DNA from: CAZYBO01 sp964645205
GTDB lineage: Bacteria; Pseudomonadota; Alphaproteobacteria; Rickettsiales; SXRF01
Assembly (NCBI GenBank): GCA_964645205.1
Contig: CAZYBO010000002.1
Span: 310,001 to 374,000, forward strand
Length of the DNA stretch: 64,000 bases
Direction of reading: 5' to 3'
Part shown: in pieces, positions 40,874-50,199 of the stretch
Position numbering within the stretch: the stretch's first letter is position 1
Layout of the letters: each line of letters starts with the position of its first letter
Translations under genes and position numbers: made by a program
The notes under the pieces: model-generated
The model's database searches: none
Seen by the model: the letters and a program-made list of their open reading frames with translations, nothing else
What the model was told of the DNA's origin: nothing

Positions 40874-42160
40874 ATGAACTCAGGAACCGCAACGGCCATG
40901 CAGGACGATATTCATTCGCTGATGCAAACGATGGGGCGCAACGCGCGCATAGCCTACCAGCAACTCGCGGAAACCAAGAACGACCAGAAAGATATGGCGC
41001 TGGTGGAAGCGGCGCGCAGCCTCCGTGCACGCGCGGCCGATATTCTCTCCGCCAACGCAAAAGATTTGGCTTTTGGCCGCGAAAAAGGATTGGACGCCGC
41101 CATGCTGGAGCGCCTCACGCTCGACGAGAAGCGCGTGGAAGCAATGGCGGTAGGGCTGGAAACGGTGGTGACGCTGCCCGATCCGGTGAACAAGGTGATC
41201 GACGAATGGACGCGCCCCAACGGGCTTACGCTGCAGCGCGTGAGCATCCCGCTGGGCGTCATCGGCGTCATCTACGAATCCCGCCCGAACGTGACGGCGG
41301 ATGCGGCGGGGCTGTGCATCAAATCCGGCAACGCGGTGATCCTGCGCGGCGGATCGGAGAGCTTGCATTCCGCGCAGATGATTGCCGAATGCATCCGCGA
41401 CGGATTGAAAAAAGCGGGGCTGCCGCAAGACGCCGTGCAGCTAGTGCCCACGCGCGACCGAGCGGCGGTGGGCGAGATGCTCTCGATGGTCGGCATCATC
41501 GATGTGATCGTGCCGCGCGGCGGGAAATCGCTGACCAAGCGGGTGATCGACGAAAGCAAGATTCCCACCATCCAGCATCTTGACGGCAACTGCCACACCT
41601 ATGTTCACAAGGATGCCGACGCGGAAATGGCTGCCAGCGTGTTGCTCAACGCCAAGATGCGTCGCGTAGGGATTTGCGGCGCTACCGAATCGTTGCTGAT
41701 CGACGAATCCGTGGCGCGTGCGATGCTGCCTGCGCTGGCCGATAAGCTCATCGGTGCGGGGTGCGAGTTGCGCGGCGACACGCAGGCGCAAGCCATCGAT
41801 AAGCGCATCAAGCCCGCGAGCGAAGAAGACTGGGGCACGGAATATCTGGCGGCGGTGCTGTCGGTGAAAATCGTAAAAGACCTTGATGAAGCGGTGTCGC
41901 ACATCAACCGCTACGGCTCGCACCACACCGATGCGATCATCACGAAAGATATGGGCGCGGCGCGTAAATTCCTGCGCCGGGTGGACAGCGCCATCGTTAT
42001 GCACAACGCGTCTACGCAATTCGCCGACGGCGGCGAGTTCGGCTTCGGCGCGGAGATCGGCATCTCCACCGGCAGGCTGCACGCACGCGGCCCCGTTGGG
42101 GCGGAGCAGCTCACCACTTATAAATATGTGGTGCATGGCGACGGACAGGTGCGGGCGTGA
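40874..42160 (+). CDS. proA: Gamma-glutamyl phosphate reductase
   Basis: The 428-residue protein contains PLGVIGVIYESRPNVTADAAGLC, LKSGNAVILRGGSES-type blocks and the active-site Cys region MRRVGICGATESLLI. It reduces gamma-glutamyl phosphate to glutamate semialdehyde, the step after ProB. The SD GAAGGGAG is seven bases before ATG. Confidence 0.97.
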   Translation: MNSGTATAMQDDIHSLMQTMGRNARIAYQQLAETKNDQKDMALVEAARSLRARAADILSANAKDLAFGREKGLDAAMLERLTLDEKRVEAMAVGLETVVTLPDPVNKVIDEWTRPNGLTLQRVSIPLGVIGVIYESRPNVTADAAGLCIKSGNAVILRGGSESLHSAQMIAECIRDGLKKAGLPQDAVQLVPTRDRAAVGEMLSMVGIIDVIVPRGGKSLTKRVIDESKIPTIQHLDGNCHTYVHKDADAEMAASVLLNAKMRRVGICGATESLLIDESVARAMLPALADKLIGAGCELRGDTQAQAIDKRIKPASEEDWGTEYLAAVLSVKIVKDLDEAVSHINRYGSHHTDAIITKDMGAARKFLRRVDSAIVMHNASTQFADGGEFGFGAEIGISTGRLHARGPVGAEQLTTYKYVVHGDGQVRA

Positions 42161-42167
42161 CAGTAGT

Positions 42168-42743
42168 GTGCTGACCAAAAATCGTACCATCGGGCTGCTT
42201 GGCGGTTCGTTCAATCCTGCGCATGATGGGCATCTGCATATCAGCCTGTATGCGTTGAATACGCTTGGCTTGGATGAGGTATGGTGGCTGGTGTCGCCCG
42301 GCAATCCGCTCAAGTCGCACGATGCGCTTGCGCCATATGCCACTCGCCTCGCGCAGGCGAAAACGCTGGCGGCGCACACGCGCATTCGCGTATCCGACAT
42401 CGAGGCGGCGCTGCGAACGGTGTATACGGTCGATACGGTAGCGGAGCTGAAGGCGCGTCATCCGGGCACGCAATTCGTGTGGCTGATGGGGGCGGATAAC
42501 CTCGCGCAGTTCCACCGCTGGCGGAAATGGCGGGCGCTGTTTGCCATGCTGCCGGTGGTGGTATTCGACCGCGCGCCCTATTCGCACCGTTCCCAGCGCA
42601 GCAAGGCCTACCTTGCTTTTCATAAATTTATATTAAAAAACAATGCAATAAAATGTGGGCAAGCCTTGCCTGCCCTGCGTTTCGTGCACCTGCGGCGGCA
42701 CCCGTCCTCGTCTACCGTATTGCGAAAACGCTTGGAAAATTAG
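42168..42743 (+). CDS. nadD: Nicotinate-nucleotide adenylyltransferase
   Basis: The 191-residue reading starts at GTG 42168, seven bases after proA. It contains LLGGSFNPAHDGHLHIS (the nucleotidyltransferase GxFxPxHxGH), MGADNLAQFHRWRKW, and the C-terminal SSSTVLRKRL (I-S-S-T-x-x-R type). It makes nicotinate adenine dinucleotide in NAD synthesis. Genome order proA-nadD-rsfS-rlmH is usual in alphaproteobacteria. Confidence 0.95.
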   Translation: MLTKNRTIGLLGGSFNPAHDGHLHISLYALNTLGLDEVWWLVSPGNPLKSHDALAPYATRLAQAKTLAAHTRIRVSDIEAALRTVYTVDTVAELKARHPGTQFVWLMGADNLAQFHRWRKWRALFAMLPVVVFDRAPYSHRSQRSKAYLAFHKFILKNNAIKCGQALPALRFVHLRRHPSSSTVLRKRLEN

Positions 42744-42764
42744 CCTTTCTGGGGCATAATTAGG

Positions 42765-43181
42765 GTGTGGGGTGATTTAAACCATACGGGCAAAAGGAGA
42801 ACGGCCATCGCTACCAAAACCGCACGTCCCAAGATTTCCCATGAAAAGCTCGAAAAACTCATCCATCAAGCCCTCGATAAAAATAAAGCCGAAGATATTG
42901 TCATCATTCCTTTAGCGGGCAAATCCGATTTTGCCGACAGCATGGTTGTGGCGTCCGGCACCTCTGCGCGCCATGCGGCGGCGCTCGCCTCGCACGTAGT
43001 GCAGGCACTGAAAAAATCCGGCTACGAATCCGTGCCCACCGAAGGCGAAGAAACCGGCGAATGGGTGCTGGTGGACGCAGGCGACGTGATCGTGCACATC
43101 TTCCGTCCCGACGTGCGCCGCTACTATAATCTGGAAAAGATGTGGTCGGTGGCGATGCCTGAAAGCGAAGCCGCCTACTAA
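42765..43181 (+). CDS. rsfS: Ribosome silencing factor
   Basis: The conserved fold is visible: EKLIHQALDKNKAEDIVIIPLAGKSDFADSMVVASGTSARHAAALA, the GEETGEWVLVDAGDVIVHIF core and RRYYNLEKMW. RsfS binds uL14 and blocks subunit joining in starvation. The start is doubtful. The coordinates use the only in-frame upstream GTG, but a perfect AAAAGGAG lies seven bases before an in-frame ATC (42807), which would give the usual N-terminal length. See findings. Confidence 0.95.
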   Translation: MWGDLNHTGKRRTAIATKTARPKISHEKLEKLIHQALDKNKAEDIVIIPLAGKSDFADSMVVASGTSARHAAALASHVVQALKKSGYESVPTEGEETGEWVLVDAGDVIVHIFRPDVRRYYNLEKMWSVAMPESEAAY

Positions 43182-43196
43182 CCGTGGCCGCATGCC

Positions 43197-43652
43197 ATGA
43201 AAATCCTCATCGCCGCCATCGGCAAAGCCAAGCCATCGCCTGAGCAGGAGTTGATGCGCAGCTATCTGAAGCGCCTGCCGTGGAAGGTCGAGTGCAAGGA
43301 ATTCGACAGCCGCGGCGATGACGGCGCGAAACGCAAAGCCAAAGAAAACGCACAGTTGCTCGACGCCTGCAAGGGTAGCGAAAAAATCATCGCGCTCGAC
43401 GAATCGGGCAAGGCGCTGGGCAGCCGGGAATTTGCGGAGATGCTTGGGAAGTGGCAGCAGCAGGGCTGCTCCTCGGTGGCGTTTATCATCGGCGGTGCTG
43501 ATGGGTTGGAGGCGGAAACGCTGCAGAAATCCAACCTCGTATGGTCGCTCGGCCGCGTGACATGGCCGCATATGCTGATGCGCGCGCTGCTTGCCGAGCA
43601 GCTCTACCGGGCATACAGCGTGCTCACCAACCACCCCTACCACCGGGACTAA
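43197..43652 (+). CDS. rlmH: 23S rRNA pseudouridine-1915 N3-methyltransferase
   Basis: The 151-residue SPOUT methylase has LDESGKALGSREFAEML, FIIGGADGLEAETL and the C-terminal LLAEQLYRAYSVLTNHPYHRD, all standard for RlmH. It follows rsfS by 15 bp as in most bacteria. Confidence 0.97.
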   Translation: MKILIAAIGKAKPSPEQELMRSYLKRLPWKVECKEFDSRGDDGAKRKAKENAQLLDACKGSEKIIALDESGKALGSREFAEMLGKWQQQGCSSVAFIIGGADGLEAETLQKSNLVWSLGRVTWPHMLMRALLAEQLYRAYSVLTNHPYHRD

Positions 43653-43670
43653 AAAAACACTCGTAACCTA

Positions 43671-43688
43671 CACTATATGTTGTAGTAT
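43671..43688. promoter_or_regulatory. Small inverted repeat before phoU
   Basis: CTACA and TGTAG separated by 8 bp, with a central ATAT, lie immediately before phoU. This could be a small operator or part of a promoter; evidence is thin. Confidence 0.25.
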
Positions 43689-43694
43689 GTGCCC

Positions 43695-44393
43695 ATGACT
43701 TTAGGCCACCACACCCTCCGTTCCTACGACAAGCAGTTGCAGCATTTGTTGCAGCTCATCCTCGATATGGGCGGCGAAGTGCGCAAAAGCGTGCTCGCCG
43801 CGAAGGAATCGTTCCGTTCGCGCGACGAGAGCCGCGCCGCCGACGCCAAAGCCGCCGACAAGCTCATCAATGAGCTGGATCAACAGATAGAGGACGAGGC
43901 CACCATCGTGCTGGCCTTGCAGAACCCGTTGGCGATTGATCTGCGTTTCGTCACCTCCATCCTGAAAATCACCGGCATGCTCGAACGCGCCGGCGACCTT
44001 GCGAAGAACACGGTCAAGCGCAGCGTGAAGATGGGCACGTTCGCACCCGAGCCGATCATTGCGAAGCTGGAACTGATGGCGGATATTATCGTTGAAATGC
44101 TCGACGCCGCCTTGGAATCCTTCGCGCAGAAAGACACGCAGAAAGCCACCGAAGTATGGAAGCGCGATCAGGAGATCGACGATCTCTACCACGAGATATT
44201 CACGCTGATGCAACAAGATATGGTCGCCAATCCCGCCAACGCGATGGCATGCACCCATGTGGTGTTCGCCGCGAAAAACCTTGAGCGGCTGGCCGATTAC
44301 ACGACCAATCTCGCCAAGACGGTGTACTACGTCACCTCGGGCAAGCGCGCCGATAAAGCCTATCTCAAAAGTCTGTCGGGGAATGCGTCCTAA
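43695..44393 (+). CDS. phoU: PhoU-type phosphate signalling regulator
   Basis: The 232-residue protein starts MTLGHHTLRSYDKQLQHLL. The two three-helix PhoU repeats are seen in ALQNPLAIDLRFVTSILKITGMLERAGDLAKNTVKR and CTHVVFAAKNLERLADYTTNLAKTVYY, with E-R-x-x-D metal motifs in each. PhoU restrains the Pst transporter and PhoR. Here it is an orphan: no pst or phoB/R genes are near. It overlaps gpmI by 11 bp. Confidence 0.93.
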   Translation: MTLGHHTLRSYDKQLQHLLQLILDMGGEVRKSVLAAKESFRSRDESRAADAKAADKLINELDQQIEDEATIVLALQNPLAIDLRFVTSILKITGMLERAGDLAKNTVKRSVKMGTFAPEPIIAKLELMADIIVEMLDAALESFAQKDTQKATEVWKRDQEIDDLYHEIFTLMQQDMVANPANAMACTHVVFAAKNLERLADYTTNLAKTVYYVTSGKRADKAYLKSLSGNAS

Positions 44394-45906
44394 GCCTGTC
44401 ATACTGGTCATCCTCGACGGTTGGGGGCATCGCGCCGAACGTGCCGACAACGCCATCGCCGCTGCCCGCACCCCTAATCTCGACGCGCTGGAGCGCGAAT
44501 ACCCCAACGGGCTGATCAACGCATCCGAGCTGCATGTGGGATTACCTGAAGGGCAGATGGGCAATTCCGAAGTCGGCCACATGAATATTGGCTCCGGCCG
44601 CGTGCTGATGCAGGAATTGCCGAAGATCGACGCCGCGATCAAAGACGGCAGCCTTGCGAACAATCCCGAGCTGGTCGAGTTTATACGCAAGACCAAAGCG
44701 GGCACGGGCGTGTGCCATCTTATGGGGTTGCTCTCGCCGGGCGGGGTGCATGCGCATCAGGCGCACATGGCGGCGCTGGCGAAGATACTAGCCGGGCAGG
44801 GGCTGAAAGTTTGGGTGCATGCGTTCCTCGACGGGCGCGATACGCCGCCTAAAAGCGCGGAAGAATATGTAGGAAATTTCCTCGGCGAGGTGGCGTCATG
44901 CAAAGCTGTGCATATGGGCACCGCCTGCGGCCGTTATTATGCCATGGATCGCGACAAGCGCTGGGATCGCGTGCAGAAAGCCTACGCTGGCCTGGCCGAA
45001 GGCGACGCCGAAATACTGGATGATCCCATCGCGCATGCCTATGCGAACAATATTACCGACGAGTTCGTGCTGCCGTGCCGCAATCCCGACTATCACGGCA
45101 TGCATGACGGCGACGGCCTGCTCATGGCCAATTTCCGCGCTGACCGCGCGCGCGAAATCCTCACCGCGCTGCTCGATCCCGAATTCAAGGAATTTCCGCG
45201 CAAGCGCACCGTGAAATTCGCCGCCGCCCTCGGCATGGTGGAATATTCCACGCCGCTGAACGCCTTCATGCCTGCCCTGTTTCCTGCCGGAAAACTTACG
45301 CAGATACTGGGCGAAGTCGTCTCCAACGCGGGGCTGAAGCAGCTACGCATCGCCGAGACGGAAAAATACGCGCATGTCACGTTTTTCTTCAACGGCGGCC
45401 GTGAGCAGGAATTTCCCGGTGAGGAACGTATTTTAGTGCCGTCGCCGCACGTGGCGACCTACGACCTCAAGCCGGAAATGTCGGCGTTCGAGGTAACGGA
45501 AAAACTGGAGGAAGCGATCGCGTCCGACCGGTTCGATTTCATCGTCGTCAACTACGCCAACACGGACATGGTGGGGCATACGGGCGACATCGCAGCCGCC
45601 GCCAAAGCGGTGGAGGCGGTGGATAGCTGCATCGGCAGGCTGCTGGCCGCCGTGCGCGCGAAAGGCGGGGCGATGGTTATTACCGCCGACCACGGCAACG
45701 CCGAGATGATGTTCGACCACGACACCAAACAGGCGCACACCGCGCACACGCTCAACCTCGTGCCGCTGATCGTGGTGGCCGACGCGTGGAAAGGCAAGCC
45801 CGTTAAACTCCCCGAAGGCAAGCTGGGCGATGTTGCGCCCACGCTGCTTACCTTGCTGAACCTGCCGCAACCGCCGGAGATGACCGGAAGGGCGTTGCTG
45901 CCGTGA
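44383..45906 (+). CDS. gpmI: 2,3-bisphosphoglycerate-independent phosphoglycerate mutase
   Basis: The 507-residue protein starts MRPKPVILVILDGWGHR. Features are the metal-site Asp in ILDGWG, the nucleophile Ser in GQMGNSEVGHMNIGSGRV, FLDGRDTPP, NFRADRARE and the C-terminal ITADHGNAEMMFD. The enzyme is cofactor-independent and needs Mn. It converts 3- to 2-phosphoglycerate. The start lies inside the phoU end. Confidence 0.97.
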   Translation: MRPKPVILVILDGWGHRAERADNAIAAARTPNLDALEREYPNGLINASELHVGLPEGQMGNSEVGHMNIGSGRVLMQELPKIDAAIKDGSLANNPELVEFIRKTKAGTGVCHLMGLLSPGGVHAHQAHMAALAKILAGQGLKVWVHAFLDGRDTPPKSAEEYVGNFLGEVASCKAVHMGTACGRYYAMDRDKRWDRVQKAYAGLAEGDAEILDDPIAHAYANNITDEFVLPCRNPDYHGMHDGDGLLMANFRADRAREILTALLDPEFKEFPRKRTVKFAAALGMVEYSTPLNAFMPALFPAGKLTQILGEVVSNAGLKQLRIAETEKYAHVTFFFNGGREQEFPGEERILVPSPHVATYDLKPEMSAFEVTEKLEEAIASDRFDFIVVNYANTDMVGHTGDIAAAAKAVEAVDSCIGRLLAAVRAKGGAMVITADHGNAEMMFDHDTKQAHTAHTLNLVPLIVVADAWKGKPVKLPEGKLGDVAPTLLTLLNLPQPPEMTGRALLP

Positions 45907-47030
45907 GAGGGTGGGCGTTCACAGCCACGGCTGTTTGCGCATTGTCGCTTGCGTTTCCGCTTCAGGCCTCGCCCAAAGACGAGTTGGAGAAGGCGCAGCA
46001 GGATATAGAGCAATCGAAACTCAGGCAGTCCGAACTGGAATCGCAGCAGAAGGCGCTGGAAGGCGAGTTGGCCGAGTTCCAGAAACGGCTGGTTATCTCC
46101 GCCGAAGCGGTGCAGAAGGCCGAGCTGGACGTACAGGCGGGCGAGGAGCGCCTGCGCATCGTCGAAGAGCAGCTTAAACTCAAGAACACCATGCTGGTCG
46201 AGCAGCGCAAGCATCTTTCCGCGCTGATACAGGCGGCGCTGCGCCTGAACCGGATGCCGCCGGAAGCCATGCTGGTGATGCCCGACGACGTGCAGGAATC
46301 CATGAAGGCGGGCAGGGCGCTGAAAATGACCTCCGACAGTATCCGCGAGGAAATGACCGGCCTTGCACTGCAGGTGAAGGAGCTCGACCAGTTGGAGCAG
46401 AAAATGAGCGCCCGCCGCCTTGAGCTGCTGTCGCGCAAGGAAGCGCTCGGCGAGGAGCGCGCGGCGCTGGAAGCGCAGCTTGAGCAGCGCAAGAGTATGC
46501 AGGATAACCTCAACCGCCAGCAGCGTGAAGAGGCGAAGAAAACCGCCCAGCTTGCGAAGAAAGCCGAGGATTTGCAGGGGCTGGTGGGCAAGCTCCGGCA
46601 ACAGGAGCGGGCGAGCAAAGAGCAGGAAGCGCGACGCAGCAAACGCTCATTCGCCCGCGCGAAGGGCGACCTGCGCAAACCGGTGGCAGGCAAGGAAGTG
46701 CAGCGTTTCGGCGCATCGCAGGGGGCGGAAGGCAAGGGTATTGTCTATCAAGCCGGCCGCAACGCGCAGGTGGTTGCGCCGTTTGAAGGCGAGGTGGTGT
46801 TCGCCGGCAGCTTCCTCAATTACGGCCGCATGGTCATCCTTCGTCACAGCGACGATTTCCACACCCTGCTCGCGGGGCTGGCGACAATTGATACCAGCGT
46901 CGGCGAGTTTCTGTTGGAAGGCGAGCCGATTGGTGCTATGGGAGATGGGAAAGCGGATAATCGCCTGTATGTCGAGTTGCGAAAAGACAACCAGCCGATC
47001 GACCCCGGTCCGTGGATAAAAAATCAGTAG
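45903..47030 (+). CDS. envC: EnvC-like murein hydrolase activator
   Basis: The GTG start overlaps the gpmI TGA. A signal peptide (FTATAVCALSLAFPLQAS) leads into about 220 residues of coiled coil (ELEKAQQDIEQSKLRQ through KLRQQERASKEQEARR). The C-terminal LytM/M23-like domain (GIVYQAGRNAQVVAPFEGEVVFAG, ILRHSDDFHTLLAGL) lacks the first zinc His/Asp pair, as in E. coli EnvC, which activates amidases rather than cutting murein. Periplasmic role in cell separation is inferred. Confidence 0.92.
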   Translation: MRGWAFTATAVCALSLAFPLQASPKDELEKAQQDIEQSKLRQSELESQQKALEGELAEFQKRLVISAEAVQKAELDVQAGEERLRIVEEQLKLKNTMLVEQRKHLSALIQAALRLNRMPPEAMLVMPDDVQESMKAGRALKMTSDSIREEMTGLALQVKELDQLEQKMSARRLELLSRKEALGEERAALEAQLEQRKSMQDNLNRQQREEAKKTAQLAKKAEDLQGLVGKLRQQERASKEQEARRSKRSFARAKGDLRKPVAGKEVQRFGASQGAEGKGIVYQAGRNAQVVAPFEGEVVFAGSFLNYGRMVILRHSDDFHTLLAGLATIDTSVGEFLLEGEPIGAMGDGKADNRLYVELRKDNQPIDPGPWIKNQ

Positions 47031-47045
47031 GAGAATTATACCGTT

Positions 47046-48464
47046 ATGCGCCGCATCGCCAAACTCACTATCACCACCGCTTTAGTTGCCGCAGCGCTCG
47101 CCCCGGTATTTTCCTACGCGCAGAAGAACGACACGTTCCAGCTGCTCAACCTGTTCGGCGACGTGTTCGAGCGCGTGCGCAGCGACTATGTTGAGGAAGT
47201 GAAAGACAGCGATCTCGTGGAAGCCGCGCTCAACGGCATGCTCACCTCGCTCGATCCGCATTCGGGGTACATGAATGAAAAAGCCTTCAAGGAAATGCAG
47301 GTGCAGACCAAAGGCGAATTCGGCGGGCTCGGCATCGAAGTGACGATGGAGAACGGGCTGGTGAAAGTCGTCTCCCCGATCGACGACACGCCGGCGTTCA
47401 AGGCGGGCGTGAAGCCGGGCGATTATATCAGCTACATCAACGACGAGCAGGTGATGGGCATGACGCTGTCCGAAGCGGTCGAGAAAATGCGCGGCAAGGC
47501 CGATTCGCAGGTGAAGCTCACCATCTTGCGCGAGGATACGCCGGAGCCGGTGGAACTTACGCTGACGCGCGCCGTCATTAAAATCCGCTCCGCGCGCGCG
47601 CGGGCGGAAGGAGACGACATCGCGTATGTGCGCATCACGTCGTTTACCGAACAATCCACCGAGCTGATGCGCGAAGAATTCAAGCGCGTGAAAAAAGACC
47701 TGCCGCACCTGCGCGGTCTGGTGCTCGATCTGCGCAACAACCCGGGCGGGCTGCTCGATCAGGCCGTGTCGATATCCGACGCGTTCCTCACGCAGGGTGA
47801 AATCGTTTCCACCCGCGAACGCGACCCGAACAAGACCAAGCGATTTACCGCGCAAGGCGGCGACGAGCTGGTGGATGATTCGGTGCCGGTGGTGGTGCTG
47901 GTGAATAACGGCTCGGCCTCGGCGTCGGAAATCGTTTCCGGTGCGTTGCAGGATCACAAGCGCGCGATCATCCTCGGCACCAAAACCTTCGGTAAAGGTT
48001 CGGTGCAGACGGTCATCCCGCTTACCGAGCACGGCGCGATCCGCCTGACCACGGCGCGTTACTACACGCCGTCGGGTCATTCGATTCAGGCGAAAGGCAT
48101 CGAGCCGGACATCATTGTCGAACAGGCGAAGATCGAGCCGGTGAAGGGCAACGAAAAGCTGCGCACGGAAGCCGATTTGCGCAAGCGCCTTGAGAATCTC
48201 GAAGACCGCAAGAAGAAAGCGGAAGAAGAAAAAGCCGCCAAGGAAAAAGGTGCCGAAGGCGCCGCCGTTGAAGAAGCCAAAACGCCGGAAAAGCCCGACG
48301 CCAAGCTGGAAAAAGAGAAAGAAAAGCTGGAAAAGGAAAAGTCCGCCAAGAAAAAGGAACTGACTCCCGCCGAAGCGGAAGCGCAGCAGGATTTCCAGTT
48401 GCAGCGTGCGCTCGACCTCCTGCGCGCCGTCAACGTTTACAATCAGGTTTCGGCGAACAAATAG
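47046..48464 (+). CDS. ctpA: C-terminal processing (S41) peptidase
   Basis: The 472-residue protein has a signal peptide (ITTALVAAALAPVFSYA), a PDZ domain (GGLGIEVTMENGLVKVVSPI ... GVKPGDYISYINDEQV) and the S41 core with the nucleophile Ser in LVNNGSASASEIVSGAL and the Lys in LGTKTFGKGSVQ. The C-terminal ~100 residues are a Lys/Glu-rich low-complexity tail. Periplasmic protease of the Ctp family, often with envC in alphaproteobacteria. Confidence 0.96.
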   Translation: MRRIAKLTITTALVAAALAPVFSYAQKNDTFQLLNLFGDVFERVRSDYVEEVKDSDLVEAALNGMLTSLDPHSGYMNEKAFKEMQVQTKGEFGGLGIEVTMENGLVKVVSPIDDTPAFKAGVKPGDYISYINDEQVMGMTLSEAVEKMRGKADSQVKLTILREDTPEPVELTLTRAVIKIRSARARAEGDDIAYVRITSFTEQSTELMREEFKRVKKDLPHLRGLVLDLRNNPGGLLDQAVSISDAFLTQGEIVSTRERDPNKTKRFTAQGGDELVDDSVPVVVLVNNGSASASEIVSGALQDHKRAIILGTKTFGKGSVQTVIPLTEHGAIRLTTARYYTPSGHSIQAKGIEPDIIVEQAKIEPVKGNEKLRTEADLRKRLENLEDRKKKAEEEKAAKEKGAEGAAVEEAKTPEKPDAKLEKEKEKLEKEKSAKKKELTPAEAEAQQDFQLQRALDLLRAVNVYNQVSANK

Positions 48465-48479
48465 CGAAAAGGTGCATGG

Positions 48480-49730
48480 ATGGCGTCGTGGTCGCAATGG
48501 AAAAAAATACCGTTTCTTTTGTGGTACGGCGCTGTTTCCCTGCTGTCGGTGGCGCTGCTTGCGCTACTGGTGACGCTATGGATGTCGGGCGGTTCGGAAA
48601 CGAAAGACGCGTTTGAGTCCGGGCGCCGCCTGCTCATTAAGCTCGATGGCGGTGAGATACAAGGCAAGCTGATTACGCTCGATGTTCCCAGAGAGCCTTC
48701 CAAAGACGTGGTAGACGCCTCGCCGAAGCCGGAAGAAAAGCCCGAGGAAAAATCCCCTGAACCTGCCGCTGCCGTATCACCGGAGCCGGAAAAGCAAGCC
48801 GATGCTACCCCGGTTTCGCCGGAGCAGAAGGACGCAAGCGCCGAACCCGCCCTCGCTACGAATAATAACGCCCCGTTGCCTGCGCCGGATACGCTCGTGG
48901 TGAAGCCCGCCCAGCCGGATTTGCCGCGCACCGCGATGACGGGCGTGAACATGGATTTGCTGGAAAAAACGGAAAATGGCGAGTTGCCGGTCATCGCCAA
49001 GGACGGCACCAAGCCGTGGCGTTTTTATTCCAAACCGTTCGAGCGTAAAAACAGCCAGCCGATGGTGGCAATCGTCGTGACAGGTCTTGGGCACAACAAG
49101 GGTGCGTCCGATGGCGTGCTCAAGCTGCCGGAACAGGTGACTGTCGGGTTTTCGCCCTATGTGAAAGACCCATCCGTGTGGATGGCGGCGGCGCGCGCCA
49201 CGGGGCATGAAATGCTTATTGAAATCCCGCTCCAGCCCGCTAATTACCCGGTCAGCGATCCCGGCCCTTACGGGCTGTTCGTGGACAAGGGCGTGGTGGA
49301 AAACGAGAAGCGCCTGCAATGGCTGATGTCGCGTTTCCCCACCTCGATGGGTTTCCTCACGCCGCAGAACGAAGTGTTCACCGACAATAGCGATATGTTC
49401 AAGGCGCTGCTGCAATCGCTGGCGAATCGCGGGTTGATGCTGGTGGTCGGCCGCGAGCCGCACCGCAAGGAAACCCGCGAACTGATCGACGCCAGCTCGA
49501 CGGCGATCACCGTCGGCGACATCCTGCTCGACGAAGAGCTTTCCGTCGCCGCTATCCAGACCCGGCTGGCCACGCTTGAGCAGCAGGCGAAGAAAAATGG
49601 TTACGCTATCGGAATCGCCCGCGCTTACCCTATCACCGTTGAGCAATTACGCGAGTGGACGGCCACCCTCGCCGAGAAAGGTATCGTGCTGGTGCCGGTA
49701 TCGGCCATCGTCAAGCTGCATTTCTCGTAA
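48480..49730 (+). CDS. Divergent polysaccharide deacetylase family protein
   Basis: A single N-terminal membrane anchor (VSLLSVALLALLVTLWMSG) is followed by a Pro/Glu/Ala-rich linker (PEEKPEEKSPEPAAAV) and the deacetylase-like domain. That domain holds MVAIVVTGLGHNKGASDGVLKLPEQVTVGFSPY, EMLIEIPLQPANYP, MGFLTPQNE and IGIARAYPITVEQLREW. This is the DUF610 / divergent polysaccharide deacetylase group that follows envC-ctpA; catalytic activity is uncertain. Periplasmic. Confidence 0.9.
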   Translation: MASWSQWKKIPFLLWYGAVSLLSVALLALLVTLWMSGGSETKDAFESGRRLLIKLDGGEIQGKLITLDVPREPSKDVVDASPKPEEKPEEKSPEPAAAVSPEPEKQADATPVSPEQKDASAEPALATNNNAPLPAPDTLVVKPAQPDLPRTAMTGVNMDLLEKTENGELPVIAKDGTKPWRFYSKPFERKNSQPMVAIVVTGLGHNKGASDGVLKLPEQVTVGFSPYVKDPSVWMAAARATGHEMLIEIPLQPANYPVSDPGPYGLFVDKGVVENEKRLQWLMSRFPTSMGFLTPQNEVFTDNSDMFKALLQSLANRGLMLVVGREPHRKETRELIDASSTAITVGDILLDEELSVAAIQTRLATLEQQAKKNGYAIGIARAYPITVEQLREWTATLAEKGIVLVPVSAIVKLHFS

Positions 49731-49734
49731 GCGC

Positions 49735-50199
49735 ATGAACGCTTCCCTGCCATACCGCGACGGCGTCGGCATCATGCTGCTGAATGAGCGCAGGCAGGTA
49801 TTCGTGGCGCGGCGTATCGACATGACCTCAGAAGCGTGGCAGATGCCGCAGGGCGGCATAGACGCGGGCGAATCGCCCGCGCAGACGGCGCTGCGGGAGC
49901 TGAAAGAGGAGATCGGCACCGATAAGGCGGAAATCCTGCGTGAAAGCCGCGACTGGCATGCCTACGACCTGCCCGACCACCTCATCCCCAAAGTGCTGGG
50001 CGGGCGCTATCGCGGCCAGCGGCAGAAATGGTTCGCCATGCGGTTCCTCGGCACCGACGCCGACATCAACATCGCCACCGACGATCCCGAGTTTTGCGAA
50101 TGGCAATGGGTGGAGATGGAAAAACTGCCTGATCTCATCGTGCCGTTTAAACGCGCGCTGTATGTGGCATTAATCGAAGAATTCGCCGATTTGCGCTAA
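49735..50199 (+). CDS. rppH: RNA pyrophosphohydrolase (Nudix)
   Basis: The 154-residue reading starts MNASLPYRDGVGIMLLNERRQVFVARR. The Nudix box is GGIDAGESPAQTALRELKEEIGT with the catalytic Glu residues, and QMPQGGID before it is typical of RppH. It removes pyrophosphate from mRNA 5' ends. The end overlaps the convergent antiporter gene by 4 bp. Confidence 0.95.
   Translation: MNASLPYRDGVGIMLLNERRQVFVARRIDMTSEAWQMPQGGIDAGESPAQTALRELKEEIGTDKAEILRESRDWHAYDLPDHLIPKVLGGRYRGQRQKWFAMRFLGTDADINIATDDPEFCEWQWVEMEKLPDLIVPFKRALYVALIEEFADLR

Noticed and set aside
47082..48497. 471-codon leftward frame opposite ctpA
   Set aside because: Mirrors ctpA exactly and is His/Arg/Phe-rich as expected of the reverse of a Glu/Lys-rich gene.
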